From NCBI GenBank assembly GCA_963556145.1, contig OY744468.1, positions 930,001 to 994,000 on the forward strand: a stretch of DNA of 64,000 nt, written 5' to 3'. Below, in pieces: positions 1 through 11,099 of this stretch (position 1 is its first letter; each line of letters starts with the position of its first letter). A program made the position numbers and the translations under genes. Under the pieces are notes generated by a model. The model did no database searches, was not told the origin of the DNA, and saw only the letters and a list, made by a program, of their open reading frames with translations. The DNA is from Hygrocybe punicea (taxonomy: Eukaryota > Basidiomycota > Agaricomycetes > Agaricales > Hygrophoraceae).

Positions 1-1
1 G

Positions 2-3000
2 AACACCGTGTACCATATACCCAAACACGAGACCATTGACCCGTATGTGATTGAGAGAGACGCTCTACCAGCGAAACCATTCATCCACCCAATAAGCCTC
101 CGAGGCCCACAAGGAATTCCTTACAGAATAAACAGTCTGTTCGACGATGGGGCCATGGTAAACTCCATGTGCACGTCAACATACAAAAAGTACAGAGACC
201 GGCTCGGCGCACTGTTCCCATCGCGCATGACGCTACGTATGGCGAATGGAGCCAAAATACCATCGCAGGGCCAATGGACCGGCGACGTAGACCTCGACGG
301 ACTGCACAGACGCGCTACGTTCGAGGTATTCCCAAGCGGAGGCAATTGGTCACTCCTATTTGGGAAGCCGTTGCTCCAGCAATATAGGGCCATCCACAAC
401 TACGAAGACGACACGCTGAGCGTACCACACAACGGCGGCTGGAAGAAGATACTAAACGACAACAACACCAACGATGACCACCAACCACCCCAAACCCACC
501 CAGCTACAACGACACTAAGCGACACCCTTCAAGCAGCAGCCCTAACACCGAGACCAATCGCCGCAGGGGTCGGCCTATCTTGGCGCCGCGAACACGGATA
601 CCCACAAATACCCACCAGCCTAGTGAACGACGAACCGCCCAGTAAAGAAGGAAAAACACATACCCGTTCCCGCAACGCGTTCGCTCCGCTCGCCAGACTC
701 GAGGATACGATCCTGGGCGAAACGCTCGATCGGGCAAACAACAGGTCCGCATACCTACCACCCGAACTCCAAGGATACCGCATGCCGAGACACCCGGCTG
801 GCCCATCGAGAACCGCACAGCTCGAATGCGACATAGACGGCGTTGAGAAAACTCAGGAACGGACGAGCCGCCGCAAGGGACGCCGCGACCGACGCAGAAG
901 AACCACCTCGTTTGACCACGCACCGCCACAGCCCACAACCCACACGACGCCCGAACGCCCGCCCAAGCCAGTACCAAGCCAACTGATCTATACTACCCAG
1001 GAACACTGCCAACAGGACGACGACGACATCGGAGACATGCAACCGGAGGTCGACTTGGACGCAGATAAATCAATCTTCACCAGGAAAACTCACCCATTCA
1101 AGAAAGAGCGCGTCGAAGCAGTACTGGCCAACGTTAAACTCGGACACGACCTCACCCCCACCCAACGAACACAAACGGAAGACCTGCTTCGCGAGTTCGC
1201 GGACTGTTTCGCTCTATCCGTGAGCGAGGTGAGCCCTGTCCCCGGCGCTGAACACCGAATACACATACCTCCCAACACAGTGTTCCCAAAACGGGTACCT
1301 CGACAACGGCAGTTCAACGTAGCACAACGCGAGTTCCTCAACAAAACCATAGACGAGTTGTTGGCCGCCGACATCATAGAACCAATACGACCGGAGGACG
1401 TGAAATGCGCCTCACCCATCGCCCTGGGACACAAAGCCCACGATGGCCCAGGACTCCCAATGGAGGAACTGCAGTACCGGGTCAACGAGGAATGCGCCGC
1501 CCACGGATTCCCACCACCGCACGACCTAGAACCACGACAGCCACCCGAAACACCACCCCTGGAAACCACAAAACCCGCGAAGTGGCGGTTCTGCCAAAAC
1601 TACAAAGCACTAAACAATGTAACGGAAGTGTTTCCGATGCCGCAGGGCGACATCCGCGCAAAACAGCAACGCCTAAGCGGACACAGGTGGGTGCATGGCT
1701 TCGACTTCGCGTCGGGCTTCTACGCAGTCGTCATCCCTCAGGAAAGCAGGCCGTATTTAGCATTCTACATCGAAGGTCGCGGCTTCTTCACACAAAAACG
1801 GATGCCCTTCGGCCTCACCGGCGCCCCCTCAACCTTTGCACACACCACAGCCCAGGCCCTCGGAGACATACTCACAACTTTGCAGCTCGAACTTTTCGTG
1901 GACGATGGCGGAACAGCTGGGGATGACTTCGACGAGATGCTAGAGCGCACACGGCGCTTCTTTCAAAGGGTCCGCGAGACAGGCCTATCCCTATCAGCGA
2001 AAAAGTCAAAATTCTTCATGACAGAAATTATATTTGCAGGATCCAAAGTCGGACCCGACGGTGTCCAAGCCGACGAGACCAAAGTCACCGCCGTGGTCGA
2101 TTGGAGAGCACCACCGGACCTTCTCGCCCTCTCCAGCTTCCTCGGCTTAACGGGATACTTCAGAGATCTCATTCAGGGCTACGCCAAGCTCGCGCAGCCA
2201 CTGTCCGACCTCCTACGCTCCGCCGACATACCGAAAAACGCCGGGAAATCAGTATATCGCGCAGCGCTGAGAGGCGTCAAGCTTGCCAATAGATGGACCG
2301 AAAAACACAAGAAGTGTTTTCTCGACTTGAAGACAGTCCTCACCACTAACCCAGTTCTCTCAGCGCCGCGGTTTGACGGAACGCCCTTCATCGTCATGAC
2401 GGACGGCTGCAAAGAGGGTTTCGGAGCAGTCCTCTCCCAGAGGATGAGCGTAACACGACCCGGTGGCAAAGTAATAACAAGCCTACACCCCATCGCATAC
2501 GCCTCTAAACGCACCTCCACCGCTGAAGAACGCTACAAGCCATTCCTGCTCGAATTTGCGGCCCTCAAGTTTGCGCTGGACAAATTTGACAACATCATTT
2601 GGGGGTTCCCCGTCGAACTGGAGACGGATTGCCAGGCCCTGCGTGACGTTCTAAACAGCACTGACCTTAACGCTACCCACGCACGCTGGAGAGACGGGGT
2701 GCTAGCCCACCAGATAACCGACGTCCGCCACATTCCGGGCAGAGTGAACCTCGTGGGCGATGCACTCAGCCGCAAAGACGAAGAGCTCCCGAGGATACCG
2801 GGGGACGGGAGCAGCTGGTCTGTTTCACCAGACTGGGAGGTCTCACGCGGCCTCGCCTACGACCTCTTCACGTTAACTGATGCCACCCCTGACACCCACC
2901 AATCGCTACGCAACCGCTTCCAAGACGAACTCGTGTTCGTCGAGATCATAGATGCCTTACTCGACAACCCCGACAACCCATCTGAGCGTGACAAACGACG

Positions 3001-4333
3001 CGCGACCCACCGAGCAAGAGACTTCTTCATCGAGGAGGGACGCCTGTGGAAGCTGGGCAATCCCACACCCACGAGGGCCACACCACGCCGAGAGTGCGTC
3101 ACCAGAGCGGAGGCGACGGCGCTCGCCAAATTGGAGCACGACAAAACCCACATGGGACGCGACTTAATCAAAATGCAGCTGTTGGACAAAATATGCACCC
3201 CATTCCTCGACGCATCAATAACAACGGCGATACGCCAGTGCGGGCGGTGCAAGAACTTCGGGACCACCCACGTCCACGCCCTACTCCGACCAATCGTCAG
3301 GAGCCAGCCTTTCGAGCTGCTCGTAGGCGACTACACCTCTATGCCGACGGGAAAGGGTGGGTACACAAAGATAGGCCTCTACGCTGACGTATTCTCCAGG
3401 AAACTATTCGTGTTCAAGATCAAATCCGCCACGGGAAAAGCCACCGTGGAAAGCTTGGAACGAATCAGCAATGCATTCGTCGCACCCACGGTATTCATGA
3501 CCGACGGAGGTTCCCACTTTGACTGCGACGTGGTGCGAAACTACTGTGCTAGTGTCCGAACTAAACACCATGTCGTAGCTGCGTACTCCCCCTGGATCAA
3601 CGGACTCATAGAAGGATCAAACAAGATACTCCTGAACACCCTTAAACGACTGTGCGCTCCCGGACTCGGAGAGGATGAGTATGAGCTAATGGCCGTCAAC
3701 GACATCCCAAAAAATTGGCCCCAACATTTGGATGCTGCGGTGAAAGCTTTATCTGATAGAATCCTTCCATCACTAAAATTTTCCCCGAATGAGTTACTAT
3801 TCGGTTTAGCAGTGAACTCCCGAGCCCCAGACGACCCCGAAGCCACCCCACTACCCACAGACACTGCAATAGCAATTCACCTCGCTTATGCGGAGCAACA
3901 GCGGTTAGACGGTCACGCTTGCGCCGTGGACCACGCAGCAAACCGCAAGGCAATTTTCGACACCAGGGTCCTCCAACACGCCCCCAGAGAAGTTATATTT
4001 AAATCTGGCCAGCTAGTACAAGTATATCGCAGTGACCTGATCAATGTCTACTCTAGTGAACGCAAACTACTACCACGCTGGTCCGTGCCCCGCCGCATCG
4101 TAGCCCGAATACGCAATTCCTACTCCCTGGAAACCCTGGAGGGCATTGCCCTACCAGGTACCTTCAACGCCCGCCGACTTCGAACCTTCGAGCCCAGGGC
4201 AGGCACCAGGTTGGCGCATGCCGAGAGCATTCGACCGCGCAGCACCGACACCGATGAGCCTAGTTTGGATCCAGAGAGGATTGGCCAGGAGGCTGACCCA
4301 GACGCGACTCGTGATGAGGAGGTTGTCCCCTAG
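2..4333 (+). CDS. pol: Ty3/gypsy Pol polyprotein (protease, RT, RNase H, integrase)
   Basis: The frame is open to the left edge, so the true start is not visible. Counting residues from the GTG at position 8: an aspartic-protease-like segment has DDGA at 46-49 in place of the usual D-S/T-G and a LLFGKP segment near 120. RT follows, with KWRFCQNYKALNN, DFASGFY, MPFGLTGAPSTF and the catalytic box FVDDGG at 630-635, where most gypsy elements have Y-x-D-D-x-L/V. RNase H shows TDG at 798-800 and a later HIPGRVNLVGDALSR motif. Integrase has an H1044-x3-H1048-x29-C1078-x2-C1081 zinc finger and a D1108-x57-D1166-x35-E1202 triad, i.e. DD35E. The C-terminus has a GPY/F-like module (LLPRWSVPRRIV, LPGTFNARRLR). 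No chromodomain was recognised. It should copy the element RNA and insert the cDNA. It has no internal stop and is probably functional or very young. Confidence 0.94.
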   Translation, partial: NTVYHIPKHETIDPYVIERDALPAKPFIHPISLRGPQGIPYRINSLFDDGAMVNSMCTSTYKKYRDRLGALFPSRMTLRMANGAKIPSQGQWTGDVDLDGLHRRATFEVFPSGGNWSLLFGKPLLQQYRAIHNYEDDTLSVPHNGGWKKILNDNNTNDDHQPPQTHPATTTLSDTLQAAALTPRPIAAGVGLSWRREHGYPQIPTSLVNDEPPSKEGKTHTRSRNAFAPLARLEDTILGETLDRANNRSAYLPPELQGYRMPRHPAGPSRTAQLECDIDGVEKTQERTSRRKGRRDRRRRTTSFDHAPPQPTTHTTPERPPKPVPSQLIYTTQEHCQQDDDDIGDMQPEVDLDADKSIFTRKTHPFKKERVEAVLANVKLGHDLTPTQRTQTEDLLREFADCFALSVSEVSPVPGAEHRIHIPPNTVFPKRVPRQRQFNVAQREFLNKTIDELLAADIIEPIRPEDVKCASPIALGHKAHDGPGLPMEELQYRVNEECAAHGFPPPHDLEPRQPPETPPLETTKPAKWRFCQNYKALNNVTEVFPMPQGDIRAKQQRLSGHRWVHGFDFASGFYAVVIPQESRPYLAFYIEGRGFFTQKRMPFGLTGAPSTFAHTTAQALGDILTTLQLELFVDDGGTAGDDFDEMLERTRRFFQRVRETGLSLSAKKSKFFMTEIIFAGSKVGPDGVQADETKVTAVVDWRAPPDLLALSSFLGLTGYFRDLIQGYAKLAQPLSDLLRSADIPKNAGKSVYRAALRGVKLANRWTEKHKKCFLDLKTVLTTNPVLSAPRFDGTPFIVMTDGCKEGFGAVLSQRMSVTRPGGKVITSLHPIAYASKRTSTAEERYKPFLLEFAALKFALDKFDNIIWGFPVELETDCQALRDVLNSTDLNATHARWRDGVLAHQITDVRHIPGRVNLVGDALSRKDEELPRIPGDGSSWSVSPDWEVSRGLAYDLFTLTDATPDTHQSLRNRFQDELVFVEIIDALLDNPDNPSERDKRRATHRARDFFIEEGRLWKLGNPTPTRATPRRECVTRAEATALAKLEHDKTHMGRDLIKMQLLDKICTPFLDASITTAIRQCGRCKNFGTTHVHALLRPIVRSQPFELLVGDYTSMPTGKGGYTKIGLYADVFSRKLFVFKIKSATGKATVESLERISNAFVAPTVFMTDGGSHFDCDVVRNYCASVRTKHHVVAAYSPWINGLIEGSNKILLNTLKRLCAPGLGEDEYELMAVNDIPKNWPQHLDAAVKALSDRILPSLKFSPNELLFGLAVNSRAPDDPEATPLPTDTAIAIHLAYAEQQRLDGHACAVDHAANRKAIFDTRVLQHAPREVIFKSGQLVQVYRSDLINVYSSERKLLPRWSVPRRIVARIRNSYSLETLEGIALPGTFNARRLRTFEPRAGTRLAHAESIRPRSTDTDEPSLDPERIGQEADPDATRDEEVVP

Positions 4334-4367
4334 CAACGAGGACGTTGCTAAAGAGGAGGGGGGTACT

Positions 4368-4523
4368 TGTAGTAGTTGTACCTGGGCCATCACGTGACCC
4401 AGGTCCCACGGTTGGATCTCCTTATGTAGTCATTTCCTGTTGTAGCGAGAGTCGTCCCATTCCATCATCCCATCCAGACCCCGATTCCGTAGTGATCCCT
4501 TGAGCGTCCTCGGTACCACTCCA
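4368..4523 (+). repeat. 3' LTR of the gypsy element (156 bp)
   Basis: It begins TGTAGTAGTTGTACC directly after a purine-rich tract (AAGAGGAGGGGGG) and ends CTCGGTACCACTCCA. Boundaries were set by alignment to minus-strand relatives of 150-159 bp at 30295, 35206, 43442 and 60627, two of which have matching 4-bp target duplications. All of them share a CACGTG-type palindrome near the 5' end and a short inverted repeat at the 3' end. An LTR this short is small for gypsy. Confidence 0.82.
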
Positions 4524-4826
4524 CCGGAGATGTAAGTGATTCAAGAACGTGTCATTTGTCATGAATGAATATTTTGATAGGATTATGGGGAACCTGATTT
4601 GCTCAGCCGTCCAGCACCAATTGTGTGTCTTTTGTTGTTCGATAACATGCCACCCCACTGATGATTCATAAAGCGAGCATCAGAGGGTGTTCATCTCACG
4701 ATGTATGATGGTGACGCTGTACACGAACCCGTTGAACATGTGCACTATTCACCATCCGTCGTTGTACGTTGATGTCTGATTTTTGTACCATTTGATTGTT
4801 AACTGGTAAGCACGATACAGGCAAAA

Positions 4827-7487
4827 GTGGAACATGCATTGTTGCGGGAAACATATGAAATGATCCGATCCAGTTACATTGATGGGGTTCCTCCACATCG
4901 GCTGCCCAGTGCAAGAGAACAAATGTATGATCCTCATGCATCATGTGTGTTCGTGGTGGAATGGAACATCTTCAAGTCGATGGATGCTGCAACAATTCAA
5001 GGAATCTTTCATCATCGTCACATCCTTGTGTTCAATGCCCCTGTAGAAACAGTGGAGTTTGATAGGGAAGGTTTGGAGACATTGGGGTCTTTGTCGTCCA
5101 TTCGTTCAGTGCAAGGTCCGTTTCCGGAGCGATGTCTGGGCATAGCGACTAAAGTGCCTTTGTTAGTTGCTGAATTGCGATTGGTGCCTAATATCAAGAA
5201 TATGAACAAACCTGGCACATTGGAGACATTATATCAGCTTGTGCTTGACCCTGACAACAAAAGGGTTTTCAATTTCCTTGACCTTCCCATGGGTCATATG
5301 ACGTTGGACCCACCTCCAAAATTTCGGTGAGCAACCTTGTTTCGAAGATTGAACACGAGATTTACCTGTCTATTCGTGAAAAGGTCCTTTTCATCATCTG
5401 AGGTTGCTTGGCACGAAACCCGCGGCCGACCGGGGTTTGTCCGCGAGCAGCCTTTAAACGACGATTTGGCTTGGGGAACGGCAGCGACAGCTCGAGCCAT
5501 TTCTTGGACACACGTAGATGATGATGGCTTTGGCATGGTGGTTATTGTCAGGACTGGCGCAAAGTACTGGGTCCTCATGAGGCCTCGAAGGGATGCCGAA
5601 TGGGATTGGAAGGTGGGCAATCTTGCGACTAACAAGGCCTATCCTCAGGAGTGGGAGCCGAGAAAACATAGTGGGAAAGGCTTGTGGGAAGCAGAAGGAT
5701 TACTGCTCACAAAGGGTTCAGTGCTGTAAGTGGGAATATATTTCATGACAACTCGGATGTGTGCTGAAACACACAGTTACATGAGGCCGTGCACCCCACA
5801 TTATGTCCTCGGTGTGGAGCACTCCATTGTGAATGGGCATCATCTCTATGCGACGTCAACTATACGGGATACCTGTTATGGGATTATCCATACTTTCGTG
5901 ATGAGTCATACCATCACAAACGCGGAGCATAATGTGACACGTACATTTCTGCGCCAACTTCTCACCATGTGGATGGAGTACTTCACGGGGAACCACGAAT
6001 CATCATGTGAGCTACTTTGGGCGAGGTTTACAAATTCCTGAAGATTAAAATGCTCACTGCACAGCTACTGTCTTCACCAAGTCTCATATGCCCAAGATCG
6101 AAACCGAAGATGGCTTCCTCGACCTTGTGATTGTGGGAAACCTGATCGAGCTTGCGGATATCATCAACAGGAAGTTCTACACCCATACCATATCGGCTGA
6201 CATTCATGAGGAACAGAATATTGCACGATGCAGATATAGACGTTTCCAAATCTGGTTTGCGGAACATTTTGTTGTCTTCATGGAAGACCACTGGATCAGC
6301 CCCTCTTACATTTTCCAATGAAGTCTTTTGGAACTATCTCCTGCAATTGTTGGGTATAAATGGGACAAGGATGGGGTTGTGAAGGCACCAGCACATTGCA
6401 CAGCCAAAGCTGTTGAGTCAGCGGTCCGCCGACATTTTCAAAACGATTGGCCAGATTTGGTGCCAAAGCTGAATGAGCTGCTTCAGATCCCACCATCGGA
6501 ATTCTTCTGGACCGGCCCCAAAATACACATTCAGACCCGTCCAGTGGAACCCATCAGTCCCATTCTTGTTGAATGCTTAGATTTTCCACCTCATCCAATT
6601 CTGCTCGTCAACACAACTACCGGTGAAGGCGAGGTACAGGATGACACAGATACATGGGAAAAGGCGAAAGACAATGAGCGCGACAAAGGGGAGGGCACCG
6701 ATTGTGAGGAAGAGGCGGATGATCCATCTAGGAAGGTGGGAGATTTAGTGGATGCAGCTGGCGAAGAGGTAGCCACAGAGAAAAACCAGGATCCACCTGC
6801 AACGGTTGGATGTGCAAATGACATGGCTGTGGACACTGAGAGGGAAGAGGATCCACCTGTAACGGTGGGAAATTCAGCCGACGTGGCTGGGGAAGATGCG
6901 GGAGAAGAAATGGACATCGCTGGCCCGAATGAGGAGGATCCACCTGAGCAGGTGGGAAATTCAAATGACACAGCTTCGTGGAATGAGGACGGTCTAATCA
7001 TGCCCCTGGGTATGTCAAATGAGGAAGATGTAGACCGTGACGAGGGGAAGCAGCAGGAAAAGAAGGGGGGGAGGAGGGCGTGGTGCAGGGCAAGGGGGTG
7101 CAGGCGGGGGAGGTGCAGGAGGAGGGGGAGGAGGAGGAGGACAGGGAGCTGCAGGATGAGGAGGGGGAGCTGCAGGAGGAGGGGGAGGAGGAGGAGGAGG
7201 AGGAGGAGGGGGAGCTGCAGGAAGAGGAGGAGGAGACGGATGGGGATGGGGCAGAGGAGGAGGACGAAGAGGAGGAGGATCGAAATGAGATGGTGGGGAA
7301 GTTAAATGCCCAGAGTGTGGACAGTGACGAGGGACAGGATGACGATCAAATGGACATCTCATCTGGCAGTGATGCAGTGTATAATGATTTCGATGGATCA
7401 CCCCAACCCCCGACACCCCCTGTGAAACGTCCTCGGAGGGAAGACTCGGGTACGATAAATTGCCTCAACAGCTTGTATATACACTGA
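4827..7487 (+). CDS. JmjC-domain protein gene, four exons plus acidic tail, probably decaying
   Basis: Exon model: 4827-5326, 5384-5725, 5777-6006, then 6065 onward. The introns are 57, 51 and 58 nt with GTGAGC, GTAAGT and GTGAGC donors, and the frame is kept across all three. The product carries a JmjC-like core: W-T-H-V-D-D-D-G-F-G gives the H-x-D iron ligands, GAKYWVLMRP follows, and NGHHLYA supplies the second histidine. This is the fold of Fe(II)/2-oxoglutarate hydroxylases and demethylases; the substrate is unknown. Exon 4 has an in-frame TGA at 6319-6321 that would be Arg if the C of a CGA had mutated. Downstream come four repeats around (E/D)DPPxxVGN, then a Glu-rich tract. Reading the acidic frame to 7487 needs a -1 shift near a G7 run at 7065-7071, or one missing G. 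The end contains KRPRRED, NLS-like. Exons 1-3 are secure; the tail and functionality are uncertain. Confidence 0.72.
7065..7283 (+). repeat. GAGGAG-rich low-complexity tract encoding poly-Glu
   Basis: This is a purine-rich tract of GAG/GGAG units at the end of the JmjC gene. One frame gives a Glu-rich acidic tail, another gives Arg/Gly-rich sequence. It starts with a run of seven G. The change of preferred frame at that run suggests an indel or slippage. Confidence 0.8.
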
Positions 7488-7870
7488 TATGATCACTCAC
7501 ACAGATTCACCACTACATTCCACAGACCTGAAACGCCGTCGTAAGTAGCCGGGAGGATCATATCATTCATACTGCTTCCTACTCATGTATATTCCTGACA
7601 TCGCAATGCATCATCTGCCTCCTCTGCTGTTAAATGTATTCCTTGTAATAAACACCGAACCATTGAGAGGCATGGGTAGAGGAAAATGTTATGTCACGTT
7701 GGGCCTTGCACAAGTGACATGTCACAAGTATTATATATTTATGATTTATTCCACATATCACCTTTTTAGGCACATTCAACAAAGCCTATTTCCGCCGTGT
7801 AGAACGTCGCAAGGGTTGACTGCTTGTGGTAATGCAAATTGTGAGCTGCATCCCCACAAACGGCATAGCT
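7488..7870. other. Convergent intergenic spacer, no gene seen
   Basis: The spacer separates the 3' ends of the JmjC gene (+) and the EAR-repeat gene (-). It is AT-rich with AATAAA-like stretches near 7648. I see no supported coding or RNA feature. Confidence 0.5.
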
Positions 7871-10240
7871 TTACCTCGCATTTTTACCAGCATTTCTTGA
7901 GCTGTCCAACTTCCCTGGGCGTCTTTGTTGTGCAACATCACTCTCCCGTGCCTCGTTTGTCTCCCTCTCCCGCGCCTCTCGTGCCTCCCTCTCCTGGGCG
8001 TCTCGTGCCTGTTTCTTCCTGGACTCCTCCCGGCCCTTTCGTGCGTCCCTCTCCTGTGCCTCTTGTGCCTCCCGTTCCGCCCTCTCCCGCGCCTCTCGTG
8101 CCTCCCTGTCCTGTGCCTCTCGTGCCTCGCGTGCCTGCCCTTCAGCCCTCTCCCGCACCTCTCGTGCCACCCTCTCCTGGGCGTCTCGTGCCTCTTTCTT
8201 CCTGGCCTCCTCCCGGCCCTTTCGTGCATCCCTCTCCCGCGCCTCTTGTGCCTCCAGTTCCGCCCTCTCCCGCGCCTCTCGTGCCTCCCTGTCCTGTGCG
8301 TCTCGTGCCTCGCGTGCCTCCCCTTCAGCCCTCTCCTGCGCCTCTCGTGCCTCCCTCTCCTGGGCCTCTCGCGTCTCCCGCTCTTGTACTTCTTGTAACT
8401 GTCTTGCCATCTCTCGGTTCTGTGCTGCTACCAATTCTGCTTGCTCCTTTTGCTTTGCTTGTCTCTCCGTCTTCTTTTTCGTCCACAGAAGCTTCAACGT
8501 CGATGTATCGTCATCCATCTCGCTGTCGCCACCACGTCCATCAAAGCTACCACTACTTGCACTCTCGTCACTCCAACTATCGTCGCCCTCTTCGCTACTG
8601 ACTGCTTTCTGTTTTCCCTTGCTGGAATTGGCGGCATTTTCTGTTTTCTTCTTGGGGTGGACTGTCTTTAATGCTGGAACATTCGATTTGGATCTGCGAG
8701 GTCCGATAGCATTCGATTGTGCAGCTCCCATAGCACTCGATTGTGCAGCTCCGGCAGGAATAGATGTCGTTTCCCTACTGGAGTTTGATGGCGCCGAACA
8801 ATCGGTCCTGGCCAAAGCAGCAGCAGCATGGAACTTCTTCTTTTTTTGCACGAATGCATTTGGTGCTCGCTGGTCGGTCTTCAGGACGGTTTTAAATCAG
8901 AATGGTTTTTCACCGAGTTTCTGCCGTTGCAACCAAAATTGGTGGACGGTCCGAAGTTCATCGAGTTTCATTTTCCACGGTTCCCGTAGTTCTACGTGAG
9001 AGGGAAAGTAGATGTCCTCGATGTATTGGTTTCGATTTTGTCCAATTTTTCCCCATGGAACAGCGACGACGCTGTTGTTGCACATCTGACCTTCAAATGA
9101 ATATGAGTACAGTAAGCTTGGCCAACATCGAGGTACGTATGATATGACATGGTCATCAGTGATCTAAACATGTTTCTTACATCGACCAATGACATAGTTG
9201 ACACATTCGGTACCATAGGAAAACCGTCCTCATTGATCTCAAGCTTGAACGGCAGGCTTTTGTCATATCTGGTCGTTGGACCACCATCATCGTCTTCACT
9301 GTCAGTCTCCGCTCCATCGGATTCATCTGGAACACATTACATGGGAAAGATGGAACAATGGCTAATCGTACCGTCATGATTAAAAAGGGACCCCAAATGT
9401 TCATCCCATTTGGTCCAAATGTCATCCCCGTTATTTTTGAAGACGCCGATGAACTTCTTGTGTACCGGGGCCGGTGTCTCGAACCTCACAGGAAGGGAAG
9501 ATAAGTACGTGATTGACACAAAGCAGGAATAGACCCACTTTCCTTTGGTTACAGTCCCATCTTCGTCTTCATATCCCACCAACATGAATATTTTTACTCC
9601 CATCTGCTCATCTATGTCCTTCATAAACTTCATCGCCGTCTTACCGAAATCTTTTGCTGCTCAGCTGGATAAGGTAGAAGATTAGCATCATGCAGACGAA
9701 AGAAGATTATTAGTACCGTCATTTGACTTCCAAGGGTGGACCTTGCTGGTTCCAGGCGTCGGCAAGAGCTTCAAATTCTTGTTTTTTCTCTTCGGTCAAG
9801 GAACCGTAAATATCACTCCACGCTTTGCCATAGTGCTTGATGTAGCCGGGCTTTCCTCCGGTTTCTCCAGACAGCTCCACCGTCCTAGCGTCGATTTCCT
9901 TGGTCATCTTTTCTCTTGTAACCAACCTTGCATTCCACTTCTTTGTATATTTCTGAGCATCCTCAGTGTCGCTCTCCAATTTTGACCAATGATTGTGGTA
10001 CCAAGTTTGAATTTTCTGTATTCATGGTATAATGCTGTTAGGCTTATCTGAAGGGTAGTATTAGAATATACAGACCTGTTGCATATTTGGGGGCCATTGT
10101 GTGTTGGTTTGTTGTGCTGATTTTTTTTAAAGTTTCCTGATCCCTTTCAGGACACGAATACGATCTTCACCAGTGGATCTCCTAAAATCAGGATAACCGT
10201 CCTCAAGGATCTTAGTAAATTCTGGGGTGATCCACTTCAT
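7871..10240 (-). CDS. HMG-box-like / coiled-coil protein gene, multi-exon, probably pseudogenised
   Basis: Read on the minus strand. A first exon starts at ATG 10240 (MKWITPEFTKILEDGYPDF). A segment at 9979-9719 resembles an HMG-box-like helix bundle (KAWSDIYGSLTEEKKQ followed by EALADAWN). Further exons lie at about 9664-9372 (MGVKIFMLVGYEDEDG), from 9326 (after a clear 45-nt intron 9327-9371) and at about 9085-8900 (VPWGKIGQNRNQYIED). The frame then runs on to 7871 as a highly charged coiled coil built of EAR/AQER heptad-like repeats with a basic end. This layout matches an Agaricomycete hypothetical family known to me; no reaction is known, and DNA or chromatin binding is a guess from the HMG-like part. 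In-frame stops at 10127-10129 (TAA) and 8897-8899 (TGA, one C-to-T step from Arg) break the frame. Confidence 0.6.
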
Positions 10241-10615
10241 TTAGGCAAAAACTGAGGAGAATGAAGGCAAATGTCGTTGTCTGGAACAAAGGCAGAACGT
10301 CGTTGTCCGGAACAATGGAAGAATGCCTCGTGGTGAACATGAGATGATGACAAATCACATGATTGATGGCAACAAATAGCAATGTGGATTACAAGTAGAT
10401 GACTCAGGGGATTGCAAGTCGGTGCAGGACGTGATTAGGAGAATATGATGAATTGTGAATATTGATAAATTCCAGAACACAAGGATAGAGGAGCAAGTAC
10501 CAAATCTGTGGCACATGGCAAGGGGTGGGTAAGAGTCCGAAGATGTAAGGTGGGTATGTTCAGAGCAGGCTAAATGAACAGATACAACCCACCTGTTGCA
10601 TTTGTGGCAACACTG
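10241..10615. other. Intergenic, no gene seen
   Basis: This is upstream sequence of the minus-strand HMG-like gene. It is unremarkable AT-rich DNA leading into the CCATGGCC minisatellite. Confidence 0.45.
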
Positions 10616-10970
10616 TTCCATGGCCAGCCAAAATACCCAGACCCATCGGCCAATCCACGTTCCATGGCCAGCCAAAATACCCAGCCAGGTCGGCCAATCC
10701 ATGTTCCATGGCCAGCCGAAATATCCAGCCAGGTTGGCCAATCCACCTTTCATGGCCAGCCAAGATATGTAGTCTGGTCGGCCAATCCATGTTCCATGGC
10801 CAGCCAAGATACATAGTCCGGTCAGCCAATCCATGTTCCATGGCCAGCTGAAATACCCAGACCCGTTGGCCAATCCACCTTTCATGGCCAGCCAAGATAC
10901 CCAGCGCAGTCGGCCAATCCATGTTCCATGGCCAGCCGATATATCCCTCTGCTTCGGCCAACCCATGCTT
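10616..10970. repeat. 44-bp minisatellite with CCATGG core
   Basis: About eight units of a 44-bp repeat, each starting TTCCATGGCCAGCC and carrying TCGGCCAATCCA. Units differ by a few substitutions. Both CCATGG and GGCC are short palindromes, the same design seen in the other minisatellites of this window. Open frames across it reflect the repeat, not a gene. Confidence 0.9.
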
Positions 10971-11099
10971 CTCCGAACATGGAACCCTCGGCCAAGCCAT
11001 CTGCCCTGGAGAAAGATATTGGTTGGCCGAGATAAGCCAGCCCACTTGGAGTGGGAATTGTCCATCTCGGCTGACCCATGTATCATGGGAAAGATACGC

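Larger units (their letters stand above)
1..4523 (+). mobile_element. Ty3/gypsy LTR retrotransposon, 5' part outside the window
   Basis: The element enters from the left edge; the 5' LTR and gag are not visible. What remains is a complete protease-RT-RNase H-integrase reading frame, a polypurine tract at about 4350-4363 and a 156-bp 3' LTR ending at 4523. The order RT, RNase H, integrase is that of Ty3/gypsy. The base after the LTR begins CCGG, the candidate right copy of a 4-bp target duplication; its partner lies outside the window. The uninterrupted 1.4-kb-codon frame suggests a recent insertion. The same LTR type recurs in minus orientation at 30295, 35206, 43442 and 60627. Confidence 0.93.

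Noticed and set aside
7585..8601. 338-codon plus-strand Pro/Ser-rich frame
   Set aside because: Mirror image of the EAR-repeat coiled coil on the minus strand, whose charged heptad pattern and link to upstream exons are more convincing.
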